A stretch of 64,000 nucleotides of DNA from Bradysia coprophila (GCF_014529535.1 NW_023503371.1:124001-188000), one strand, 5' to 3'; positions 11,445 through 24,106 are shown, counted from the stretch's first letter. Translations and numbers: made by a program. The notes: generated by a model not told the origin, from the letters alone.

Positions 11445-12170
11445 ACCTAGAAGCAATAAATTAAAGCTCGGAATAGGTCGACCGCGGTCAAACAGCTCGT
11501 AGAACGCGAAACTACTGCGCTTATGTAGTGAAAAAAGGAATCTCGCACCGAACGACATTCCTAGTCTAGGTCAATTTCGTACATACAGCTATCAAAAATT
11601 AGTTAATATCACATTTTTGTTTTATGTAGGATCTGATATTTCTAGTCCCACAGACTCTGACAGCTGTTATATTGAATGAAATATTTGAATTTTTTCCCAG
11701 TCGAAATTTTTGTCGCACACATGTAACGACCAGTTTACTGGGATACAAACCAAAAAACCATTCAATATCAAGACTGTCAAGTCTGTGGATCTAGAAATTA
11801 TGTAGAATCTGTTGAAAACGAAAATGTGATATAAAGTAAATTTTTTTGAGTGTATTTCAAAAATTACGAAGATTTACAGAATCTCGCTCGGCGCGATACC
11901 CCGATTCAAATAAACCTGGACATGTGTGACCTGATCATTCAGGCTTCAGGTAATTCAGGTCATGTCGAAATTGATTGAATCACGTCAGGACAAAACAGGT
12001 TCAGGTAAACCTGGTCTGTTCCGAGCTTCACTATGAATCCACGAATTTGAGACAACCCTTCACAGACGTAAAACAAATCACTGAATAGTTATCGAATGTC
12101 AATCTACTTGATTTTGTGCAAACTATTTTTAAAAAAATCTTTTACTTCACAAGTTCTCACATATTTTTCG
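11445..12170. other. spacer with one long foldback
   Basis: No coding exon. It holds the foldback at 11604-11834. Near 11915-12020 there is a run of CAGGT/ACCTG-like motifs (CAGGCTTCAGG, TTCAGGTCATG, TTCAGGTAAACCTGG). Confidence 0.5.
11604..11834. repeat. foldback element with about 100-bp imperfect arms
   Basis: The left arm (AATATCACATTTTTGTTTT...TTTCTAG...CACAGACT...ATATTGAATG) is complementary to the right arm, which ends GAAAATGTGATAT. The loop lies near 11690-11745. It has no ORF. It is probably a non-autonomous DNA element; no target duplication was assigned. Confidence 0.7.
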
Positions 12171-13738
12171 TTATTTATTTATTTATTGCAATTTAATCCA
12201 ACGGGCTATAGTCCCAACTGAACATATATAAAAATTATTAAAAAAAAGAAATACATACAAAAATCTATCTTCTCTTACACAACATAAAAACGGTCAAGGA
12301 CCTGAGACCCAAAGCAAATTCAATATAAGATTTAAAATATCACATCCAGTTCATATTTCACCAGCAGTCCTTCAAATTCGTTTTAAACTTTGTACGCGGC
12401 TCATAAAGGTGTTGTATCGAATTGAACACTCTACACATGTTGTTCACCGGTTCGTAGTTCTCATACAACGTCCTGTGTTTTGCTAATCGAAAAATCCTAT
12501 TGTTCCGTAGCACCATCCGTTGTTCGTTGAGCATTAGTAATGAGCGCAATTGCGGAGCCTCTATCTTTTTCGTCAACAAGTCAAAGGCGAAAAGTGCAGA
12601 TGCTTTCAGTCGTCGTAAGAACGAGAGATTCCAGATCGATCAGCTTTTGCATCTCGAACAGTGCGATGGTAAATTCGACCGCCTGTTCCAACCAAGTTTT
12701 CTTAGTGCAAACAATAGAAACTGTTTTTGAACAGATTCAATCCTCTTGTTGTGGACGTCGTAGTTCGGATTCCAAACAACACTTTCGTACTCCAGAATAG
12801 ACCGACAGACGTCCCACATGTACGATTTGTCCGACTTTTTCAACATTTGTCCGACTTTGTACGATTTGTCCGACTTGTCCGACTTTTTCATTAAAAATTG
12901 TCCAACTTTGTCCGACTTCTCTTCAAAAATAAAAATTTATGAGACTTTTTCTTCAAGATAAAATTTGTTAGTAACATTAAATGCTTCTGATGCAAATTCG
13001 AAAAAATTCGCTCGCTCCGCTCGCATTTAGTTGTTTACACATTTTCACATTGACAAATATGTCATTGCATTGTACATGTAACTATAAAATTAAGGCAATA
13101 AATATATTACTGTATTGACTTGTTATGTTGACTACATAGAGAGGGATTCTTTTAAAAGCAGCCTACCGAAATCGGACGCATTTTCCAGTGGACTCTTTTA
13201 TATGTGCCTAGAAAGGTTTTCGACCCTAGAAGCCAAAACCACGTTCAAAAAAATTCTTCGAAGCTTGTGTGGCTGGTGAAAGGTGATCAAAAATCGAAAA
13301 CTTACACTTTTCTTACAAAATTTCTCCAGTTACACGAGCCGTACGGGGTCGTGTGGGGTGTCATTAGAAAGGTAATCACACGTACTATTGAGCCGAATAG
13401 GGACTTATTGGTTTTAAAATTCATCCACTGAAATATGGGCAGGTTACGTTTTCAACCGAAGACTTACACTGTTCTTACAGAAAATTCTCCATTTACACGA
13501 ACCGTACAGTGTCGTGTGGGGTGTCATTAGAAAGGTAATTGTATGTGCTTTTGGGCCAAATAGGGTCCTTATGTGGTTTGGATGCATGTACGATGAAATA
13601 GAAGTTGAAATGTTTAAGTGTCCATATTTCATCGTAGATGCATCCAAACCACATAAACCCTGTACTGCTCGTGCAACTGGAGAAATTTTTGTAAGAAAAG
13701 TGCAAGTTTTCGATTTTTGATCACCTTTCACCAGCCAC

Positions 13739-15495
13739 TAGAGGTGGGCGCCGGCTTCCAGGTAAAATAAAGTTTTGTACCACCGGTCGATTACAAGGTT
13801 TGTGTTAGCAAATTTCTGGTGCATGATTTTGAATCTTTTTGAACCTTTTTGTTTTTGTTCATACGCTCGAATGATCGAATTATGGGATTTTTCATGAATT
13901 TCTAATGTCTTCCTTTTCCATGGTGAGCATGGTAAATTTCTCCAGCGATTTACCTACCAACATCTCAATAGTGTAAGTTCGCAACTGTCTTGTTAAGGAG
14001 CTAGAGTAGAACAACTGACGAGTGTTAGATGAATCTAACCGTGGCCGCTACTCTAACCGTCTCTGGGCCGAAACAGACCGTTTTTCGTAGTTTAAACTAC
14101 TAGCCATGGGTAAGGGAAGAACGTAGAAAGTTCTGTTTATGTGGATCCATCTGACTCTTGAATTTTTCTCAGTCTTGGATTTGTTTCAGTCTCAGTCTTG
14201 AATTTGTTTCAGTCTTATTCTAACTTCTAAACCATTGGATGGATACACTCAATCGTTCTTGACAGATTTTTCATTTTCTCATTTCCGCGTTTTTAAAATG
14301 AAAGTAATGAGAATTTATGGAGAAAGAATAAAGGACTTGCGCAATTGTAACGTTAAAAAGCACTTCGCATATGTCAGAGTCACGGATGTTTGCAAAATTT
14401 ATGCAATCAACCTTAATATGGTGAATCTGTTCATGATGTGTCTGAAATATTCTTATTTATGAGTTTTCAACGTTTCTGAATCATTTACTTTTCATGTTTC
14501 TTTCCGTGTCCTGCGCCGAGTTTATGAATTCAGACCAATTTTGTGTTTTCTCGTCATCGATATGGTTTTTGTGTTTTTCTCTAGCAATCTACAACACACT
14601 CATTGATTCGCATAGTCTAAGAGTAATTATGCCTAGAGAGGAAATTCGTACGACGAAATGTGGTCCCGACATTAGTTTGTAAAAGATACACATTTCGTAT
14701 AACTTTACACCAACACATGTATGCTTTGACACTTTTGATAGTATAATTTGCCCACTTAATTAAGTGGGCAAACACATACCAATAAAAATTTCGCATTCTA
14801 TGTTGGGACCACATATTTTACGTAATTTTGTTTGAGATTTCCTCTCTAGGTATAATTACTCTTAGCGCATAGTGATGTAAGATAAAACAAAGCCTTCGTT
14901 AGTTTGCCATTTCGGACGATTGTCCTTCATTCGTTCTAGTCTTGCGAACTATTTACTCGACACGCATGACTACAACTACAGACTGTCTCAATGGCACAAC
15001 CGACATATGATGAAACAGTCTTTTTGCCATGGACAGACGTGTAACAAAGATGATTGCAGACTGCTCGTTTGGCAAAACAGTAGTCTGTCTCAAATTTCTT
15101 CACTAAGAGTCCTCCCCTTTAACAATATTCTCCTTTACGGAGTAAATAAGGCTTGGAAACGAGTACTCTCCTTATCACTAGGTTGAAATCTATGACTTGG
15201 CTCGCCACCTTCTACTAATAGAATACAGGCTCAACGAGAGTGAAGCTAAAGTAAAGCTATAATTTACAGTATCTTATAAAGAAAACAAATGTAAAATTTT
15301 AGAACGAATTTTTTCTAGAATTTTTTTTCCCTTAAGCGCCGTTTTTTGCGCCGAGTTCGCCGCCGCCGCCGATAAATATTTTGACGTACGCCGCCGCCGA
15401 ATTTTGGAAAGTCGGCTCAGCCGATTACAGCCGCCGCCGATAGTTAAAAAAATATACAGCTGCCGCCGAAAAATATAGACCGGCGCCCACCTCTA
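13739..15495. mobile_element. non-autonomous hAT-like element with 8-bp TSD
   Basis: Exact 16-bp TIRs, TAGAGGTGGGCGCCGG and its complement CCGGCGCCCACCTCTA, end at 13739 and 15495. The 8-bp target duplication CCAGCCAC is present on both sides (13731-13738 and 15496-15503). TIR sequence and TSD length fit the hAT superfamily. The right subterminal region (15340-15480) is studded with GCCGCCGCCGA motifs, strikingly GC-rich against the surroundings. No transposase is recognisable in 1757 bp, so it depends on another element for mobility. It contains the MITE at 14617-14865. Confidence 0.9.
14617..14865. mobile_element. 249-bp MITE with 8-bp TSD, innermost nested element
   Basis: Inverted ends CTAAGAGTAATTAT...CCTAGAGAGG and the complement, about 29 bp, with one or two mismatches. 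The exact 8-bp TSD CGCATAGT flanks it at 14609-14616 and 14866-14873. A perfect palindrome TTGCCCACTTAA/TTAAGTGGGCAA sits inside near 14750-14773. The TSD length suggests hAT-type mobilisation. Confidence 0.9.
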
Positions 15496-15993
15496 CCAGC
15501 CACACAAACTTCGAAGAATTTTTTCGAAAGAGGTTTTTGCTTCTAGGATCGAATACCTTTCTAGGCATATATAAAAGAGTCCACTGGAAAATGCGTCCGA
15601 TTTCGGTAGGCTGTTTTTCAAAAGAATCCCTCAGAGGTACCATGGAGGTTGACTCACATATTTACAATTTTGTATACGTTAACTTACAATCAACAGACAA
15701 TCGAATTTATAAGTTATTTATATTCCTTTTGACTTATAACATCTAAGTTGTAAGTTGTAGGACGACAGGGAGGTTGTTGAACCATGATTGAGTGATAAGA
15801 CTTCAGGAAGTGACATGCATCTAAATGTCCATAAAGTTCAGACAGAAAAAACAGAAGCAAACTCGCTAGAGGTGTTTTTTTTATCTTTTAGATGAACTTC
15901 ATTCCTGACGCCTCTAAATTCAATTTATAAGTATGATTTATCCAAAGTATATAAACATACTGAAGGTACTTAATGCAAATCCACAAAAACTCA

Positions 15994-16135
15994 CGGAACC
16001 CTACTTTCGCGTGAATATAATTTTTACAATGTTGGCCCCAGGCTGCATCTTTATACTCAACACAAAAACTCCAAACGTCACGCAAGCAACAGAACGTGTC
16101 TTATATCTTATATTCACCCGAAAGTAGGGTTCCGT
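15994..16135. repeat. short MITE with 25-bp TIR
   Basis: ACGGAACCCTACTTTCG near 15994 is mirrored by CGAAAGTAGGGTTCCGT ending at about 16135; the match continues through GTGAATATA. It has no coding capacity. A TSD was not evident. Confidence 0.75.
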
Positions 16136-17473
16136 AAAATTTGTGATCCGCTGAGCATTTGCATTACCTTCAGTCAAATCACCTAGCAGGGTAATAGAAA
16201 AAAATAAAGTAGTTAATATTTCCATACCTTTTTTTCATAATGTCATTGCAAAATTACCATTAAGGCTGCTAATGGTATTATTGGTATCAAGCTACTATAT
16301 TTGACGTGTAAAAACCTCTATTACTCTGCTGGGTGCTTTGCTTCAGTATGTTTATATATTTTGCGATTTATCGACGAGGAATTGTCCGATTTTGTGCTTT
16401 ATTGAAAAAATACAGTTACTTTTCCTTAGAAAAGGTCCGACTTAGTCCGACTTTTTAGCGAAAATATGTCCGATTTTGTCCGACTTTTTCAAGAAAAATG
16501 TCCGACTTGTTTTAAGTTGGACACCCCGAAAATCAGTGGGACGTCTGGACCGAACATAGCAGCAGTAAACACTTTTGAGGGCATACACATCGTTCATTTC
16601 CCAACAATTCCTTTTAATAAATCCCAAGATTGAATAAGCTCTCGCCGTGATGTAGTCGATGTGATCGTTGAATGATACTTTTGTGTCGAATATCACGCCT
16701 AAATCCTTCATTTTCAATTTCCGCTCAAGCATATTATCATCAACTAAGTAATCCATCAAGATTGGTGACTTATTCCTGTGGTAGGTTACATTGAAGCATT
16801 TCTTGACATTTAAGTATATCCGATTGATCTTGCACCAGTGAACAAGTCGATTCAAGTCCATTTAAAGTCGTGACGCATCGAGTCTGTTACACACTTTCAT
16901 GAAAATCTTCAAGTCGTCCGCAAAAATGAGGCATCGACTGAATTTGAACACTTTGACCACGTCGTTTATGAAAAGCGAGAACAGCAGAGGGCCGAGGTGG
17001 CTTCCCTGTGGAACTCCCCAGCTTACATGTATTCGTCTGGAGAAACATCCTCGTATTTTCACTCGTTGCGTTCGACCTGTCAGATATGATGATAGCCAGT
17101 TCAACAATGATGAATGGATTCCTATCTTGGAGAGCTTTGTAATCAACACTTCATGCTGCATACGGTCAAAAGCCTTTTACTGAAGTCAGTGTAAATACAG
17201 TCCACCTGGAAACCGGATTCCGAGACGTTCCGAGCATAATTGGCAAATATCATCAGGTTAGAACTGGTCAATCTGCCGCTTATAAAGACATAAAGAGGTA
17301 TTTTGCTCTATTTTTGCACTTGTTCTCGACATCAGATGATGAACAGAGTATCTATCAGAATTTTGACCTTCTGAAAGGACAATCCTGCGTTTTTGAGTGA
17401 TGATGTTTTTCTTTCAGCCAGTCGAGATTCATCTCACATACCCAAAGCAAAAATCTAGCTGCTAGTTCCTCAA

Positions 17474-17690
17474 ATACAGTAAATTACGTCCTTATTTGAT
17501 TGCAAATCCCTCGCCTTCGGCTCAAGCTTCAATTGCCACACTTGTCAAAATAAAATGTTCCGAACAACAACGTAAGTTAATTTACTCACTAAGTCCCCGG
17601 TAAATGAGTTTTGACGTTCACGTCAATGATGTAATGACTCATTTCCCAGGGGCTTAGTGAGTAAAATAAATTTACGTTTACCCCCCCCCC
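17474..17690. repeat. two adjoining hairpins and a C-rich run
   Basis: The first hairpin (about 17474-17580) has a CGCCTTCGGCT loop with imperfect arms AAATTACGT/ACGTAAGTTAATTT. The second, nearly perfect, has arms TTTACTCACTAAGTCCCC... (17581-17609) and the complement (17637-17665). A run of C with one T block follows at about 17680-17702. Confidence 0.65.
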
Positions 17691-19017
17691 CTCTCCCCCC
17701 CAAAAGTAACCGAACGATAGGTTCAATGTGATGACCTCTGTTACACATTAAAGTCTATGCAAAACATAATAAAATCGACATAGAAAGACTAAACTTGTAT
17801 ACATAAAAATGCTCTAAATTACGATATTTATGAAAGAAATGCCCATATATATACCAGACAAGACAAATATATAAATAAGCTGGTTTAAGTGTGACAAAAA
17901 AGAACTGGAAGAGAATATATACGTGAAAGCGTGGGATATGTACATTTGTATCATTTGAAACTTTTTTTTATAGGAACAAAAATGGCTATAATTGAAATTT
18001 ATTTTATAGCATCAACTATACAACATAAAACTGAAATGATTTTGAATATTTGGTCGTAAAATTTTGAAAAGGAACCACAACTTAATTCAATTATAAATCA
18101 AAGGTGGAAAGAAAAATATAAAAATAAATCTAAAAGACTTTCAGGGAAAAAGAGAACTTTATATTTATTACAAATTTGTAATTCTACGATGTTAATGCCG
18201 ACATTATTGGATATGTTATGGATATATACAGTAAAACCGAAATGTTTGTCTGGATCTGATCGAAAATATATATGAATTGTGGTTAAGTACGTCTGTCCGT
18301 TCAACTTCATATAACATTTGATTACAAGATATCTGAGTCTTCACTTTATTAGTACCGAATCGGTCTAATGCTGTAGAACGGTAGATTAAAAAAAAATATT
18401 TTCGTATCAATTACAACTTTTCGAAACGCGCAACAATTAATTCATTTCATATCATAGCTCAATACAATATTCAATAGGTCTAAAAAAATATTCAAATACA
18501 AAATTGTTTAACCATTTACTATGTATAAAATTAAATAAATGAAGAAAAAAGAGTAAAGTATTCGTCTCATGTCCAAATCAAACTTTTTTTTATATAAAAT
18601 AATACCTCCGAAGAATAAATTATGCATAAGAATTTTAAATAGTTACAAACAGCCAAAAATATAGCCAATGAAAGAATACGTGACGATTTTATATAAAATA
18701 TATAAAATGGTATGTCTCAATCGAAACATCAATAATAATAGAAGGAGTGAATATAAATATCTGTTAACAAAACTGACGACAGGTAGCAAATTGATAAAAT
18801 GGCTGGATGGCTGAACGTATTGTGACTTAATCAATCTACCGTTTTACTCGCACGAGAATTATCTGAAGGAAGATCGCAGTACTGTTTGAGAAATATAAGA
18901 ATTCACATACATTACCATTTAGCAATGTTAAGAATGTTTACGTATGTGTATACTAACGTGGACATCGAATGTGGATTGAGAAAGGGAATTGGATTATAAT
19001 CGTTGAAAATTACACGG

Positions 19018-19082
19018 GATGGTTCAGTGCGGTTACGTACTAGCCTTTCAAAATAATCCAGTTTTGATTCCCGTGTCAGACA
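19018..19082 (+). repeat. possible tRNA-derived SINE fragment
   Basis: GGTTCAGTGCGGTTACG resembles a degenerate pol III A box, and GTTTTGATTCC about 30 bases downstream resembles a B box. No tRNA cloverleaf can be drawn. This is a weak call from motif spacing alone. Confidence 0.35.
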
Positions 19083-22000
19083 ATTCTACATTGACTTTTT
19101 CTAGCGATTATATCGCATTGGTAACGTCCTGAAGTTCACTCAAGTTTCATAATTTGCGTAATAGCAGTCTGTACTCACTGAATGACTCGTATGACGTAAC
19201 CCAAATACGATGAACTTGTGCACGTTATGTGTAGTCTACATTTAGGCGAGATAAACACCTAACTCTCCTCAGAGGAATATGTATGATTTGAGGTGGAAAT
19301 AACGTAAAGCCTAGCCAGTGGTCCAGACTACGCTTGTTATTGGCCGTAAAAGGCTTTTAGTGAAGTCTATAAACAAATCAATTAAATAATAAAATCCGAG
19401 ATGTCTCCTTCACAGGAAGTAGATGTATTCACAAATTTAAACATACACGAATAATCACTTCCGTATCCGAAGGGTATTAACATTTATCCATTTAGTCTGC
19501 AATCTACACATCGTCAATATTTTCTCTTGGTCTTATAGAACCTGGCAAATGTTGTACGTCACCCAATTTTTGCCCCTGTTACGAAAATCAGCTACCTACA
19601 GTTTGTCAGACAGATTATGGTACGCGGCTTACACCAAGGTTTTATGTGAGGAGATTCAATAGCTGAGGTCAGTTCAAAATGGTGAAATAATGGCGGTCTG
19701 CGTAACCTACTCATATACAACTTTGGATAACACACCACTTACCATTTTGGTGAGTTTCTTTATATGTCAAGGTGTCAATTTTGCATTGATGCGATCGATA
19801 ATTTTGCTGTGTTTTCCATTATAATCCGATATTGACCACAGGCTTAACAATGGAAAACGGAGCATAATTGTCGAATCCGTCAACGCAAAACTACTCATGT
19901 GTTTTCGGCCTGATAAAACGGCGATCTGCGTGACCGCCCCAAAGTGACCTTGAACCAAAGCAGTCACATTAAAAACGGATTATAGTAATTTTTTAGGGAT
20001 AACTAAAGCGATGAGCTTCATCAAAATATATGTTAAAGCTAGTGAAGTAATAGATTATATGTATTCTACAGCGATGGGCGTGTAGCGCACACAGAAACAA
20101 GTGAAAGCACCACATTTGCATAAAGATTTACAAAAGGCAGAGAAAACGATTTATACATGATTTATACATCACAAGTATAATGCTCATAAAATGCAATGTA
20201 ATAAATATTGAACCAACAACAGAAGCTGAAACCATAATCATTTGTTGTCTCTAAAATACAATGTAACTATCAAAACGAATATTATTTTATATGGAGATAG
20301 CACATTACCATCGCCTATATTTTCATATAAAAGATGGGATTGAACGAAATCATGTGTATATAAGACGCACGCGTAACAATATTATAAGTGAAAAGTAAAT
20401 ATTAATATTGTCATGTGTTGTGTGTTAATGTATATATAGACGGCTATACATCCCCAGGTATACAATATTATTCACAGGATTAGCTGCACCCAAATTAAGA
20501 ACTATAATCGCTCAAGTAGATTCAATGCATAAATTACGGTTGCTATTATTAATGGAAGAAAAATAATCAGAAAACTACACCGTGCAGTATACGTTTTGTT
20601 CAATTATCGTTTCTTGCAGAGTGTGGTAGATAGATAGGTGTCAGGTTAATTGTATTCAAAACGCGTAACAAAAATAACAAAATTGGTGTTGTGTTTGATG
20701 GTTCATTGCTTATAAATCAATTTTAATTGAAATGTGTAACATTTAAATGTTAATTATGTATATTGGAAATTGTTTAGCATCGAAAATGGTTGTTCCGTGG
20801 TCATGTAATTTAATATACAAAGGAAGTGTTTTATGTTCAATTGAATTAATCTCTGCGGCAGGGCCTACTTTTAGGAAGTAATCTCCCAGAAATTCTATAA
20901 AGTTCCTAAAAATTCGTAAAAATTCCTAAATTTGATCATTCTAAAATTTAGGCATTTTTTAAGAATTTTATGGAATTAAATTCCTAAAAATAGGCCCAGT
21001 GGGACAGATTTTCATTGCTAAAGTGAATTGAATTTTCTGTGCTGAAAATATCTTATGGATTTTGGAAACGCTGAACAGTCGTACATTTCTGTAAATAATG
21101 ATCAATTCATTGAAATGGCATCTTGACCTAAATAGTATATGATTTCTGTGTGCAGTTAGTAGCAATGAATTCCATATATTTACAATCTTCTACAATCTGC
21201 TGACAAATAAAGATTTATTTTTTTTATTTTAAGTGCGTGTTGCCATTGTTACTGTTGGATCCTTAATAACATTAAGAAATATAGTGTTGAAACTCACCTT
21301 TATCTTGTTATCGAGTGATTTGCGTTCATTTATTTGGCTAAATTTCTAGCTTTTGTGATGAATTGTCTCTTGAAGGGTAAATAATGACAATATTTCAACT
21401 GACGTAATTGTACCTACCTTATGTACAAATATTGTAAAAAAAAAGTTTTAAAAAAAATTCGAACGCAATGTGCAAGTGCATTTCATTAATCTAAGCTTTG
21501 ACTTCCTGTTTAGAACATTTATATGTAGAGTCGTTACCGCGGTAAAACTAAAAAGAAATATTGTACCTCCAAAGAGAACTAACGTCAAAGAGCAAAGTGC
21601 GATGTGTAAATGATAAATGGGAGAGTACACGTATGATTTTGTATATGAGATGTTTTGTGTATAATATGATGTGTGTGCGTTGCCATGATCCATCTCAAAG
21701 TTATTTATTTTCGTTTGAGAACATCGGAGATTTGGTTATTTATTTTTATTTAAAGAATCATTTTTTTATGAGCGGAAGAAAAGATTTTCGGATTAAACGT
21801 TTTTTTTTTGAAGATTTTTCAAAAAGTGATACTTGCTCGTCCACATTTTAAAACGGTAAAATAACATAAATACCCATACCGTTACTAGATGCAATATGGT
21901 TCAAAAATTCAAACCGATAATCATCAATAAGTCGAAAATGGTAGCATAACAGTTCAAACGCTCAACGATTGGTAGAGCGATCAAATTCAACGTGTGTGCC

Positions 22001-22119
22001 TGAACCAAATTTAATCAAAATCCCCTGGGTCAGGTGTCTTACGATTTTGAAAATTATATTTTCTGGCCGACGGTATACTGGAATGCAAGCCTATTTCTTC
22101 CTTTCTTTTTTAAGGCCAG

Positions 22120-22171
22120 GTTATGCGTCTTGACATATGTGCGATATATCAGACGCATAACCTGGCCTTAA
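22120..22171. repeat. perfect 21-bp-arm hairpin bounded by TTAA
   Basis: TTAAGGCCAGGTTATGCGTC and its exact complement flank a 10-base centre. TTAA at each end could be a TSD of a piggyBac-type or similar element, leaving TIRs beginning GGCCAGG. It may be a terminal-repeat-only relic. Confidence 0.7.
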
Positions 22172-22230
22172 GAGAAAGTACTCGGACTTCATTGCAGTGG
22201 TTTTTTTTAGTTCAGAACATATTTGAAATT

Positions 22231-22350
22231 TTTTAGAATTTTAAAAGTCATCGATGTTCCCAGTCAATAAATTGTTCAAAATATCATAGACTGGAAAGCA
22301 CTTAAATGACTGGGAGCATCGATGACTTTCAAAACTCTGATAAATCTAAA
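22231..22350. repeat. foldback repeat, about 35-bp arms
   Basis: The left arm (GAATTTTAAAAGTCATCGAT...CCCAGTCA) pairs with the right arm (TGACTGGGAGCATCGATGAC...). No coding sequence and no clear TSD. Confidence 0.7.
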
Positions 22351-22892
22351 ATTGTGCTTTCTGAAGATGAACACACTGATAATTGCTAATCACACAAAAA
22401 TTGAAAATTAGAAAATTTACTACCGGCGTGGTAAATTAGTGAAATAAACTTTTGAAAATGGACCACGACTACGGAAGAACCTTCGAACTTTTCTTATTCG
22501 GTTTAGTTTAGTCGTGCTGCTTTGATGTATCACTTCATAGACCTGTAACAGACTAAGGTACAAATAATAGTTCGTGAGATGAGACCAAAAATGAGGACAA
22601 TTCGTTTGGAACGGTTGATTTGAGGTTATTTCGTATGTCATCCAAAACAGATAGGTAAGTAAATAAAGTTTCCGTTGGCATTTTTGAGAAAAACGTTTTA
22701 CTGTGTTGCACACCAACACGTTTGCATCTTATCTGTTCTTGCTGTTATTCTCTATTTCTCTTACTTGCCATCTAAAATAACATACGAGACGAATAAACCA
22801 GTAAAACGGATAATAACAGTGGGAACAGCAACTTAAATACGAACATGGAAATATTTAGGTGTGCAAAACAGTATGCAACTCGCTGATATAGT

Positions 22893-22950
22893 TATTTATG
22901 CAACCGAGTGCTAAATACTTTTTTAGGCACTAGATGTGTAGATTTCCGAA
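22893..22950. repeat. GGCACTAG foldback family, half element
   Basis: GCAACCGAGTGCTAAATACT then TTTTTAGGCACTAGATGTGT. This matches one arm of the family seen at 46552-46632 and, interrupted by an insertion, at 53915-55597. Confidence 0.55.
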
Positions 22951-24106
22951 AACTTATTTTTCCCGACTCAGGCGAGAAAATAGTCATTTATTCCCCTCGG
23001 TGAAAAAATAACTATTTCATAATGTGTGGTGTGACGATTAACCTAATTACCACTCTAAGACATGAGAAATTTTCTCCCGACTTGTTCGGACAGGGCAGAA
23101 AGTAGACATTTTCTAACCGAACCGTTACCATTGTTTTTGTTTCGAAGAATTGTGTAACAAAATAAAACTATCATTTTGTTGCACATTTCGTGAAGAAACA
23201 CGGGTTATAATGCTTCGCACAATTAACTTAGCTTAATAAATATCATAGTTTATAGCCGTGAACTATTCTGATGATTTACATGATGAACGGACTGTGATGG
23301 ACCATCCAAACTGATAAATCTTAAGGTGCTGAAGGTCTTTTCCACATGACACATGGAATCAACTAATTCGCAGTCATCTTCGGAAATATTTTTCTCTCTT
23401 TATTTAAAAGCTGTTATCAATTTCGATAATTTTTCCACTCAATACTTTTACGACTCATTGTTTTTATTATCAAAATTTCGTCAATAAAATCTTTAAAAGA
23501 AAATTGCGCACAATGACGAAAATGTCGTAAAACCAATCATCTTTATTAATAACATATTCATTAACTAGCATAATTTGATGGTATAGTGGACGATTTAAAA
23601 TATTTTTGTTAATTTGTTTGTGTGAACAATGTTTCTATAAGAAAAATCATTTCGTTGTGTTTTATACTGCTGGTTGTGCTCACTCGTTATTTATTTATTA
23701 GATTTTTTATTTTTATTTAATTCATAAACATTGCACAGTCTATAATAATAACTGATGGGTGTTTCGATTCTCAAAATAATTTTACAAATTTCAAAAATAT
23801 TGCGATCATCGGCGCCATTTCAAACCACACTAAAATTTGATGGTTTTCCTGAAAATTTACAAGAAAAAGAAAATTATTTTCAGTTTGATTATAACCTCCT
23901 GTTCAATATTTTAATGAAGAAAGTATAGACGTTGGCATCGTCCATCGCTGTAATGGAACATTATAATTGGCATATTATCAGAATTCGCTTTCGGTGTCCC
24001 GTCAAGAAACATTTCTGTTAGAAACTGACTGGTAAAAGCAACCATAAGTGACCATTAAATTGAACTAAATACGTGCCCGACAGAGAAAAAAACAAACTTA
24101 CCTTCG

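Larger units (their letters stand above)
13141..15632. mobile_element. foldback element (GAGGGATTC family), copy 1
   Basis: It starts GAGGGATTCTTTT and ends AAAAGAATCCCTC. The long arms pair through CAGCCTACCGAAATCGGACG and its complement. The flanking trinucleotide AGA occurs on both sides (13138-13140 and 15633-15635), matching the TAA/TAA pair around the second copy at 35841-39759 and suggesting a 3-bp TSD. The symmetry centre is near 13600. The right arm is shorter than the left, so part has been lost. Its right arm was entered by the hAT-like element at 13739-15495. It encodes nothing. Confidence 0.82.
12806..16547. mobile_element. TIR element inserted in the LINE, 6-bp TSD
   Basis: The termini are exact 12-bp inverted repeats, CAGACGTCCCAC at 12806-12817 and GTGGGACGTCTG at 16536-16547. 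They are flanked by the direct duplication GACCGA (12800-12805 and 16548-16553), which interrupts the RT coding sequence of the host LINE. Both subterminal zones carry repeated TTGTCCGAC/GTCCGACTT motifs (12820-12920 and 16385-16515), likely former transposase-binding sites. No transposase ORF remains. A 6-bp TSD is unusual, so the superfamily is uncertain. It hosts the foldback at 13141-15632 and the MITE at 15994-16135. Confidence 0.85.
12171..17450 (-). mobile_element. decayed LINE (Jockey/CR1-like), split by a 3.7-kb insertion
   Basis: A minus-strand non-LTR retrotransposon. The 3' end shows the motif GGCTATAGCCCGTTGGATTAAATTG and an (AAAT)n tail at about 12171-12215. Upstream are reverse transcriptase pieces: NLMIFANYARNVSESGF and YTDFSK near 17180-17290, GVPQGSHLGPLLFSLFIND and FADDLKIF at 16862-17161, and the thumb region (MDLNRLVHWCKINRI) at 16442-16861. 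The C-terminal part RSILEYESVVWNP resumes at about 12800 and runs to 12358. The fragments join cleanly at VRS|ILEY when the element at 12806-16547 and one TSD copy are removed. Several frameshifts show it is dead. The 5' end is not clearly defined; 17450 is approximate. Confidence 0.8.
17451..24106. other. gene desert, AT-rich, with scattered hairpins
   Basis: I find no recognisable exon on either strand. Identified content: hairpins at 17474-17690, a tRNA-like SINE fragment near 19018-19082, a foldback of AATTCCTAAAAA-type sequence at about 20870-21000 (similar to AT-rich sequence in IR copy 1 intron 2), a TTAA-bounded hairpin at 22120-22171, a foldback at 22231-22350 and a GGCACTAG-family fragment at 22893-22950. 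The part just below 24106 is the 3' flank of the M13 peptidase gene. Confidence 0.55.
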
